DNA from: an uncultured Clostridia bacterium
GTDB lineage: Bacteria > Bacillota > Clostridia > Christensenellales > UBA1242
Direction of reading: 5' to 3'
DNA: 11,636 bases
NCBI GenBank assembly: GCA_947589655.1
Contig: CANQCE010000022.1
Span: forward strand, 1 to 11,636
The notes under the pieces are model-generated. The model saw only the letters and a program-made list of their open reading frames with translations, was not told the origin of the DNA and did no database searches. Positions 6,424 through 11,636 of this stretch are shown piece after piece. The stretch's first letter is position 1, and each line of letters starts with the position of its first letter. Both the position numbers and the translations under genes were made by a program.

Positions 6424-8105
6424 AGAAGATTTTTCAAATTGCCACATACGACTTCCGCCGCTTAATGCTCAACCCGTTTTCTATTTTGGCACTCCTGCTT
6501 GTGCTGGTGGCTTGTTTGATTTTGGGTGCAGTTTATAAGTTGCCCACCACCCCAGCATACACAGCGGTAACTGCTGGCAACAACGCCCAAGAAATCTTTG
6601 ACGGTTTTTATTCTAATGATGAAGAAATAGACACAAAAATATCTTTGGACAAAATGTTGCAAGACACACAAAACATGATAAATGTGCAACTGCAAGAGCA
6701 AAGCCCAGAATATAGTGAACTTGAACAGATAAACGAAGAATTTTCAACAATAAAAACCCTTGTGCTTATTTGGGCAATGCGCGGAGAGATAGATTTTGCC
6801 GAAATTGTCAGCGCAACTGACAGGCTGACGCAGTTTTTGGAAAATTATAACAGCCTTGGCGAGTTTGAAAGCCGCCTTATTTTAACAAAAGCGCAACACA
6901 AAGAACTTTCTGAAATTAACGATTATTTTGTATCGGTTGTTCATTCAAACAAAAGCGTGCAAGCCATTTTGGAAGAGCTTTTCAGCCAAGCCTGTGACAC
7001 AAAAACTGGGCATTTTGACACTTTGAACAACTTTGTGAAGAATCATGGCCCTGTTGCTTGGAGGGTTGACAAAACCATTATTGAACAATTGCAAACAGAA
7101 ATAGTGGATAAGGCAGTTATAAAAGCCAATTTAATTCAGGAAGAATTAAACCGCATTAAAGCCGAGGGTTCGTATGAAGCACAAGAAGCAGACATGAAAA
7201 GCCTGATAACCAACTACAAACTTACTTGCCAGAGTGCAAATTTTGTGGTAAAAACTGAACTTGAAAATGCTTTAAAAGCCGATTTGGGCAATTTGGACCG
7301 CTTGTATGGATATCAAAAAGCGGCAAAAGAGGAAACATCGCAGGAACTTACAAAAGCCAAATATTTCCTTAAAGACAAAAGTTTATATTACACAACCTAT
7401 CAAGAGCCGCTTAACTTTAACATTGCATCAACGGAAATTACCGCTTACGATAACAGTTATTTTATAATAAGCATAATTGGTTTCTTTACCATTATTTTTG
7501 GAATATTTGCCGCCTACAAATTGTTCGGCCGTGACAGAAAAAACGGCAAAATGGACGTCATCTTATCACAAGATGTAACATTTGGGCAGGTTTTTGCTGG
7601 CAAATTCACTGCAATTGTGCTTTGCACCTGTTTTATTCTGGGCGTGTTTATGATAACCTCTCTTTTGTGGGCAATGCTGTTCTATGCCATTATGCCGGGC
7701 AGCATCTTGGCAATTTTTAATCTGACAAGCGCCTATACAATCAATCCGTTCTTATTCTTACTTATAAAAGTTGTCGGCATTGAACTGCAAGTTGTTTTTT
7801 ACAGCATGATAACAATATTTTTGATGAATATTTCTCGTAGGTTTGAACTTACATTTGGCATTGCACTGCTTATATTTGCCGCCGCGACAATTTGCAATAT
7901 ATTCTTGAACAACTTGCTCGTTTACTGTTTGTTCCCATTTATTCATGCCGACTTAACCTCTTTCCTTGGCGGAGGGGTTTTGCATCCGGGCTTCTTGCAA
8001 ACAGGCCTTTACGCAAGCGGAAATTTCTTTATTTCACTTGCTTACTACGCCGTTGTGGTTGTGTTATTATACAATTTCACAAATCAGTTATTCAAAAAGA
8101 ATTAA
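6420..8105 (+). CDS. ABC-2 type transporter permease
   Basis: A 561-residue membrane subunit of an exporter-type ABC system. One membrane segment lies near residues 18-40; then a large soluble domain of about 310 residues, predicted outside the membrane and rich in charged helices; then five hydrophobic segments near 350-375, 395-425, 448-475, 483-512 and 535-557. The LFGRDRKNGKMDVILSQDV stretch after the second segment resembles the coupling loop of ABC-2 permeases, where an acidic-Gly pattern contacts the ATPase. The start is a GTG at 6420, preceded by AAGGAGG with 7-nt spacing, and it overlaps the ATPase stop codon. ABC-2 proteins with one big loop between the first and second segments export varied substrates (peptides, lipids, antibiotics); nothing here picks one. 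Family call firm, substrate unknown. Confidence 0.88.
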   Translation: MKKIFQIATYDFRRLMLNPFSILALLLVLVACLILGAVYKLPTTPAYTAVTAGNNAQEIFDGFYSNDEEIDTKISLDKMLQDTQNMINVQLQEQSPEYSELEQINEEFSTIKTLVLIWAMRGEIDFAEIVSATDRLTQFLENYNSLGEFESRLILTKAQHKELSEINDYFVSVVHSNKSVQAILEELFSQACDTKTGHFDTLNNFVKNHGPVAWRVDKTIIEQLQTEIVDKAVIKANLIQEELNRIKAEGSYEAQEADMKSLITNYKLTCQSANFVVKTELENALKADLGNLDRLYGYQKAAKEETSQELTKAKYFLKDKSLYYTTYQEPLNFNIASTEITAYDNSYFIISIIGFFTIIFGIFAAYKLFGRDRKNGKMDVILSQDVTFGQVFAGKFTAIVLCTCFILGVFMITSLLWAMLFYAIMPGSILAIFNLTSAYTINPFLFLLIKVVGIELQVVFYSMITIFLMNISRRFELTFGIALLIFAAATICNIFLNNLLVYCLFPFIHADLTSFLGGGVLHPGFLQTGLYASGNFFISLAYYAVVVVLLYNFTNQLFKKN

Positions 8106-8119
8106 TTTTGCCTATTTGT

Positions 8120-8155
8120 TTGCAAAATGAAAACCTCTTTGGTATAATTTACTTA
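8120..8155 (+). promoter_or_regulatory. Predicted promoter of degV
   Basis: TTGCAA (8120-8125, four of six -35 matches), a 17-nt spacer ending in TGG, and a perfect TATAAT (8143-8148), giving an extended -10. The expected start is near 8155, exactly where the AAGAGG ribosome binding site begins, so the leader would be about 14 nt. The -10 box lies in the loop of the inverted repeat listed next. Confidence 0.7.
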
Positions 8156-8166
8156 AGAGGTTTTTT
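8130..8166 (+). terminator. Inverted repeat with T tract: terminator of the ABC operon and/or degV leader control element
   Basis: A perfect 10-bp inverted repeat, AAAACCTCTT (8130-8139) and AAGAGGTTTT (8155-8164), with a 15-nt loop, followed by T to 8166. It starts 24 nt after the permease stop codon and could end that transcript. Its right arm is also the degV ribosome binding site, and its loop holds the degV -10 box. In readthrough RNA the site would be paired; in RNA started at about 8155 the left arm is absent. The stem has only four G-C pairs, so termination may be partial. Confidence 0.55.
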
Positions 8167-8168
8167 AT

Positions 8169-9005
8169 ATGAAATATAAAATTATCACTGAAGCATCTGT
8201 GGATATGCCAAAAGATTATGCCAAAGAAAATGACATCACAATTTTGCCAATTGAAGTCAATTTTGGCGGAGAACTTTATCCGGAAGGCTTGCCAAATGAC
8301 GAATTTTACGCAAAACTTAAAAGCACAGGAATTATCCCTAAAACAAGCCAGCCAAACCAGTGGAAATTTGAAAACGCACTGCAACCTTACATAAACAAAG
8401 AAGACGTGTTTGTGCTTATTATTGTAATTTCTTCGGACCTTGCAGGGACAATCGCACGTGCAAAAAGCGCAGTGGAAAACCTTGGCATGAAAAATGTTTA
8501 TGTTTGTGACAGCCGTGTTACAACCTTTGCGGAAGGCGCTCTTATAATGGAAATTGACAAATACATAAAAGCCCACCCTGATGCAACCCCAGACGAAGTT
8601 GTATCAGAACTTGAAAGGCTAAAAAACAGCGTAAGGCTGGTTGCCGTTGTGGGAGATTTAAAGTATCTTAAAATGGGTGGAAGATTGGGTGCTGCAAGTT
8701 ATGTTGTGGCTTCCGCGCTGAAAATTAAACCTATTATAAGCCTTGACGGCGGCAAGGTGAACAACATTGCCAAAAAAGTTGGAGAAAAGGCAAACGAGTT
8801 TATGGTGGAGTGTGCAAATAAGCGCGACAGAAGATATCCAATTTATTTTGGTCATTCTGCAAATCCAAAACTAATCTCAGACTTTTTAAACCGTTATGCA
8901 CAGGCACTTGGCGTGGATAAAGAAAACACACCTATTTACGAAATTGGTTGCGTTGTTGGAACACACGCTGGCCCAAATTGCTATGGCATGGTTTACTTTG
9001 TTTAA
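8169..9005 (+). CDS. DegV family protein (fatty acid-binding)
   Basis: A 278-residue protein covering a whole DegV domain, the usual size. DegV/FakB proteins bind a fatty acid in a cleft between two alpha/beta lobes; the FakB members present it to the kinase FakA for phosphorylation and entry into phospholipid synthesis. Visible family marks are TSQP at 59-62, ISSDLAGT at 87-94 (usually SSxLSGT), GGRLG at 170-174 followed by the IKPII segment at 186-190 with the DGGKV turn, and the C-terminal HAGPNCYGM stretch at 266-274. No fakA-like kinase lies in this window, so FakB activity cannot be claimed. The ATG at 8169 follows AAGAGG by 8 nt. Its stop is only 2 nt from the stop of the convergent MinE-like gene. 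Confidence 0.94.
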   Translation: MKYKIITEASVDMPKDYAKENDITILPIEVNFGGELYPEGLPNDEFYAKLKSTGIIPKTSQPNQWKFENALQPYINKEDVFVLIIVISSDLAGTIARAKSAVENLGMKNVYVCDSRVTTFAEGALIMEIDKYIKAHPDATPDEVVSELERLKNSVRLVAVVGDLKYLKMGGRLGAASYVVASALKIKPIISLDGGKVNNIAKKVGEKANEFMVECANKRDRRYPIYFGHSANPKLISDFLNRYAQALGVDKENTPIYEIGCVVGTHAGPNCYGMVYFV

Positions 9006-9007
9006 GT

Positions 9008-9220
9008 TTATAAATGGCTTCCAAATGGCTTAACTCTCACCGCCTGAATTTCCACATTGAACACATAACCATCACCTTGGCGTTTAAATCGAACAACGGG
9101 TTCCTCTACAAGTAACAAAAAATTTTTTGCAAGCGGTGCAATTTCCTCTTTTAAAACTTCCGCCACTTGCTCTAAATTGGAGAATTTGTCTTTTATAAGA
9201 AGTTCGTTCATCAACTGCAT
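9008..9220 (-). CDS. Small protein downstream of minD, possible short MinE
   Basis: A 70-residue protein immediately downstream of minD and clearly translated: GGAGG lies 5 nt before the ATG at 9220, and the minD stop is 9 nt upstream of that ATG. Predicted layout is a helix (about 14-34), a strand (VVRFKR, about 42-47), a GDGY turn, and a second strand (VFNVEIQAVRV, about 53-63). This order resembles the topological-specificity domain of MinE, and the position after minD is where minE normally sits. The N-terminal anti-MinCD segment with the usual AKERL-like helix is missing or unrecognisable, and the protein is shorter than typical MinE (about 85-90 residues). It may be a reduced or diverged MinE, or an unrelated MinD partner. 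The MinE assignment is inference from context and fold pattern. Confidence 0.6.
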   Translation of the reverse strand: MQLMNELLIKDKFSNLEQVAEVLKEEIAPLAKNFLLLVEEPVVRFKRQGDGYVFNVEIQAVRVKPFGSHL

Positions 9221-9229
9221 AACCCCCTC

Positions 9230-10021
9230 CTACACATGTTTTTTAATGTTTCTTTTCATGTAACCAATCAGCCCACGATATTTATAGGTGCAATCGTATA
9301 TTTTTTTGCTGCCGTTGTGCACATTTTCAGCCAAAAGCGTAAACGCTCTGGCACTTTCACAATCGGTCATAATTCTGCCATCGGCAGACATCTTCCCCAT
9401 GGCATCATCTTCAGGAATAACCCCAAGCAGCGTTATCCCCATGGCTTTAACAATGCTTTCTATATCAATCATCTCGCCAGATAACAGCAAGTCGCCGCGC
9501 ATCCGATTGATAACGATGCCCTTGCTTTCAATTTTATACTCCCCCAAAAGCCCAACAACTTTGTCAGCATCCCTAATTGAAGACAAATGCGGAGTTACAA
9601 CCACAATGGCTTCGGTGGCTGCATACACCGCCCTGTGAAAACCTGCCTCCACACCTGCAGGGCAATCAATTAAAATGTAGTCAAAAGAGTGGTCAATTGT
9701 GTCAATCACATTTTTGACATGCTCACCAGTTATTTTGCTGGAAGAATATGTGTGTGCAGACGGCAAAAGATACAAAGAAGGATAATTTTGGTCTTGAAGA
9801 AGTGCCTGCCTAACACGGCATTTGCCAGAAACAACATCTGTAATATCAAAAAGCACTTTTTTGTCCATGCCCATAATAACATCAAGATTGTTCAGCCCAA
9901 TATCTGCATCCATTAAAAGCACCCGAAACCCTAGGCGCGAAAGATACACCCCCAAATTTGCACAAATGGTAGATTTTCCCACGCCGCCCTTTCCACTTGT
10001 CACAACAATTTTTCTTGCCAT
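9230..10021 (-). CDS. minD: Septum site-determining ATPase MinD
   Basis: A 263-residue membrane-associated ATPase that dimerises with ATP and helps place the division septum by recruiting a Z-ring inhibitor. The deviant Walker A KGGVGKST is at 11-18 (signature K11, K16), MDADIGLNNLD at 37-47 is the A' motif typical of MinD, and Walker B ends at D119 in ILIDCPAGVE. The last 16 or so residues (YRGLIGYMKRNIKKHV) form a basic amphipathic segment like the membrane-targeting helix of MinD. The ATG at 10021 is chosen because GGAG lies 6 nt upstream and the conserved ARKIVVTSGKGG start follows at once; the frame is open 24 codons further up but without support. The mreB-minD order recalls the B. subtilis mreBCD-minCD cluster, but no minC is in this window. 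Confidence 0.95.
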   Translation of the reverse strand: MARKIVVTSGKGGVGKSTICANLGVYLSRLGFRVLLMDADIGLNNLDVIMGMDKKVLFDITDVVSGKCRVRQALLQDQNYPSLYLLPSAHTYSSSKITGEHVKNVIDTIDHSFDYILIDCPAGVEAGFHRAVYAATEAIVVVTPHLSSIRDADKVVGLLGEYKIESKGIVINRMRGDLLLSGEMIDIESIVKAMGITLLGVIPEDDAMGKMSADGRIMTDCESARAFTLLAENVHNGSKKIYDCTYKYRGLIGYMKRNIKKHV

Positions 10022-10031
10022 AACACACTCC

Positions 10032-10067
10032 TTAAAACATTTTACAATTTGCAGTGAAAAAAGGCAA
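10032..10067 (-). promoter_or_regulatory. Predicted promoter of minD
   Basis: Minus-strand TTGCCT (10067-10062, four of six -35 matches), a 17-nt spacer, and TAAAAT (10044-10039, five of six). The expected start near 10032 leaves a very short leader of about 11 nt that begins within the AAGGAG ribosome binding site. It lies downstream of the mreB-like gene's terminator, so minD and the MinE-like gene would be transcribed separately from mreB. Confidence 0.4.
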
Positions 10068-10110
10068 AGTGATGCGAGAGCAATAATTGTCAAAAAATGT
10101 CTTAATTTGT

Positions 10111-10138
10111 AAAAAATAAAAAATAGGCAAAAAGCCTA
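10111..10138 (-). terminator. Rho-independent terminator downstream of the mreB-like gene
   Basis: On the minus strand TAGGC (10138-10134), a TTTTT loop and GCCTA (10128-10124) form a 5-bp stem, followed by a nearly pure T run to 10111 (one A). It lies about 90 nt after the mreB-like stop codon and would separate that gene from minD. Confidence 0.6.
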
Positions 10139-10160
10139 AATTAAAGGTGAAAAAATATAT

Positions 10161-10196
10161 AAAAAAACAATAATTTAATTTTTTTATTGTTTTTTT
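10161..10196. repeat. AT-only inverted repeat in the mreB-minD gap
   Basis: A 13-bp inverted repeat, AAAAAAACAATAA (10161-10173) and TTATTGTTTTTTT (10184-10196), with a 10-nt T/A loop. It begins 30 nt after the mreB-like stop codon and contains a single G-C pair, so it may be a weak accessory terminator. A smaller A-tract/T-tract hairpin with a TGTG loop lies at about 10206-10226, overlapping the stop codon. The gap 10022-10225 holds these elements, the terminator at 10111-10138 and the minD promoter; I see nothing else in it. Confidence 0.4.
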
Positions 10197-10225
10197 TGAT
10201 TTTTTATTAAAAAAAGTGTGCTTTT

Positions 10226-11230
10226 TTATAATTTTTTCAAAATCCCTTCCAAAAGTTGTGGGTCTGAAAGGAGTTTCCCAGCACCCAAAATGGTAACATT
10301 GTCAACATCTTCGCAGAACTCCACAGGGAATTTTGGCAGTTGACGTTTGAAATAATCTTCCAACCCCTGAATTTTGGAACATCCGCCACAAACAAGAATT
10401 TTATTGTTAATGATATCAGCAACAATTTCTGGTGGAAGGCTGTTTATGGTTGTGTCTATGGCGCGAACAATTTCGCTGAAAAATGGCTCAACTGCTTTTT
10501 GCAACTCTGTGGAAAGCACAACCGTTGAACGTGGGGTTTTTGTTTGTGCATCAACGCCTGTAATTTCCATGTTAAGAGTGTCGTTTGCATATAAACTTGC
10601 CACCTCATTTTTTAAATTCTCCGCCGTTGGCAAACCGATAACAAAACCTTCTGTATAAGCCAAAAAATTAACAATGGCAGCATCTATGCTTTTTCCGCCA
10701 ATGCCTATGGTTGCACCCTTTATTATGCTGGACATGTTTATAACGCCAATATCAGTTGAAGTTCCACCAATGTCCACCACCATGTTCACTTTGGAACTGT
10801 CTATATTACGCCCTTCGCCCACACAAGAACAAAGCACTGACGGAACAAGTTCAACAGAGCCAAGGTTCACAGCCTCACAAACATTAAGGATGTTTTCTTT
10901 TTCTCTTACAGTCAGTCCGCAAGGAATAATGAAAATTGCGTTATCTTCGTATGCACGGAAGCCAACTTTGCTTAAAAAGTGTTTTAACAGCACAACCGAA
11001 TATTCAAAATTGGAGTGCTCGCCATAAACCATAGGCGTGAAAATTTCAACATTTTCTTTGGTTTTTCCAACAAGTTTTTTGGCATCATTGCCCATTGCAA
11101 AAACTCTGTAGCCATCAGCCGTTGGTTCTGCAGCAATTAAAGTTGGCTCTTTTAGCGCCAAGCCTTCACCTTTCACATATATGCAGGTATAACCTCCGCC
11201 CATTTCAATGGCATATTTTATTTTTTTCAT
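10226..11230 (-). CDS. MreB/Mbl-like actin homolog, divergent
   Basis: A 334-residue protein of usual MreB length, from the actin-like family whose membrane-bound filaments guide side-wall synthesis. The five actin-fold blocks align by eye: phosphate-1 loop AIEMGGGYTC at 7-16 (usual form GIDLGTxNT), a phosphate-2/connect block VVDIGGTSTDIGVI, the GGKSIDAAIVNFL helix (usually GGDxxDxAI), a GxPTAENLKNEV stretch matching the MreB TAExIK region, and an adenosine block ILVCGGCSKIQGLEDYF, ending with the LGAG motif. Divergence from MreB is clear: the first phosphate-loop Asp is Glu and its Thr is Gly, and the GGD of the helix is GGK. AGGAGG sits 4 nt before the ATG at 11230, and the upstream stop codon is 8 nt away, so the two genes are probably co-transcribed. 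It may be a specialised MreB/Mbl/MreBH-like paralog, so no gene symbol is given. Confidence 0.88.
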   Translation of the reverse strand: MKKIKYAIEMGGGYTCIYVKGEGLALKEPTLIAAEPTADGYRVFAMGNDAKKLVGKTKENVEIFTPMVYGEHSNFEYSVVLLKHFLSKVGFRAYEDNAIFIIPCGLTVREKENILNVCEAVNLGSVELVPSVLCSCVGEGRNIDSSKVNMVVDIGGTSTDIGVINMSSIIKGATIGIGGKSIDAAIVNFLAYTEGFVIGLPTAENLKNEVASLYANDTLNMEITGVDAQTKTPRSTVVLSTELQKAVEPFFSEIVRAIDTTINSLPPEIVADIINNKILVCGGCSKIQGLEDYFKRQLPKFPVEFCEDVDNVTILGAGKLLSDPQLLEGILKKL

Positions 11231-11238
11231 ATCTCCTC

Positions 11239-11636
11239 CTAAATGGTAACTTCAAGCGTTTGCTCTGCCAAAGTGCTTAAATTTGTATAAGAAAGTTTTA
11301 TATTTTTTTCATTTTTAAACAAATACAGTGCAGAAAACAAATCGTATTTGCTGTAAATTTCATAAATTTCCTCGCCAGATGCAATGGATGTTAAAATGTT
11401 GCCTGCTTCAATTTTAAATTCGTTAAACTGAAAATCTTTGAACAGAAAATATCCACCAAATGTGTTAATTTCTTCATCTGCAAACTCCAAAATGCTGTCT
11501 GTGTAGGCTTGCCACCCTCCATCCAAGAAAAACGAATCCGTTCTTCCACCATTTTCAGCATCCAAAGAGGCCTGCACATGGCAATAAATTTCGTCCATAT
11601 CAAAGCCTACAAAACTTTTAACAAGGCTGTTTTCAT
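11239..11636 (-). CDS. Unrecognised protein, 5' part outside the window
   Basis: The reading frame ends with TAG at 11241-11239, 8 nt before the mreB-like start, and stays open to the right edge, giving at least 131 residues. An internal ATG at 11598 has only a weak AGG upstream, and the preceding residues (ENSLVKSFVGFD) read naturally into it, so the true start is more likely beyond the window. The visible part is acidic and rich in aromatic residues (Phe, Tyr), with no membrane segment or motif I recognise; the end looks beta-rich (IKLSYTNLS, TLEVTI). It is tightly spaced and co-directional with the mreB-like gene, so probably in its operon. Confidence 0.7.
   Translation of the reverse strand, partial: ENSLVKSFVGFDMDEIYCHVQASLDAENGGRTDSFFLDGGWQAYTDSILEFADEEINTFGGYFLFKDFQFNEFKIEAGNILTSIASGEEIYEIYSKYDLFSALYLFKNEKNIKLSYTNLSTLAEQTLEVTI

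Noticed and set aside
10022..10093. 24-codon N-terminal extension of minD
   Set aside because: The added hydrophobic residues are not typical of MinD, no ribosome binding site supports them, and the ATG at 10021 has one with the conserved start following.
10088..10093. Perfect TTGACA -35 box upstream of minD on the minus strand
   Set aside because: No -10-like hexamer occurs 15-19 nt downstream; the TTGCCT/TAAAAT pair is the better candidate.
10111..10225. AT-rich A/T-tract region considered as an origin or centromere-like site
   Set aside because: No DnaA boxes or repeated short sequences are seen; terminator-like hairpins explain it.

Overview
This 11.6 kb window looks like a chromosomal housekeeping segment of a low-GC, monoderm, Clostridia-like bacterium, probably an uncultured gut lineage. 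The evidence is AT-rich DNA, strong AGGAGG-type ribosome binding sites, U-tract terminators, and a Firmicutes-type gene set: an FtsK/SpoIIIE translocase, a YlxY-like deacetylase-fold protein otherwise known from spore formers, a DUF4364 winged-helix protein, a DegV lipid-binding protein and an MreB/MinD pair. I see no insertion sequence, phage gene, tRNA, rRNA or CRISPR array.

Layout. Minus strand, 75-4749: ftsK/spoIIIE (75-2960), a YlxY-like NodB-fold protein that has lost its catalytic aspartates (3099-3833), and an unrecognised 285-residue helical protein (3892-4749) with its own promoter and terminator. Plus strand, 4891-9005: the DUF4364 gene; a two-gene ABC-2 exporter operon (ATPase 5500-6423, permease 6420-8105, overlapping by 4 nt); and degV (8169-9005). 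Minus strand, 9008-11636: a small MinE-like protein (9008-9220), minD (9230-10021), a divergent mreB-like gene (10226-11230) and the 3' part of an unrecognised gene that runs off the right edge. Genes fill almost everything; the longest gap is 204 nt (10022-10225), an AT-rich stretch holding terminator hairpins and a likely minD promoter.

How the parts fit. The two ends concern chromosome and cell-shape biology: DNA translocation at the septum (FtsK), actin-like scaffolding (MreB-like) and division-site placement (MinD with a possible short MinE). The centre is an exporter of unknown substrate whose ATPase keeps Walker A and B but has degenerate signature, D-loop and H-switch motifs.

The most distinctive signals are regulatory. 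Two plus-strand genes (DUF4364 and the ABC ATPase) have an extended -10 promoter whose expected start point falls on the A of the ATG, with no ribosome binding site; they look leaderless. degV has a 10-bp inverted repeat whose loop holds the -10 box and whose right arm is the ribosome binding site, so readthrough RNA could fold and hide the site while promoter-initiated RNA could not. All promoter, terminator and motif calls were made by eye. No previously undescribed system is proven here; the best candidates for a second look are the degV leader, the leaderless pair, the short MinE-like protein and the degenerate ABC ATPase.
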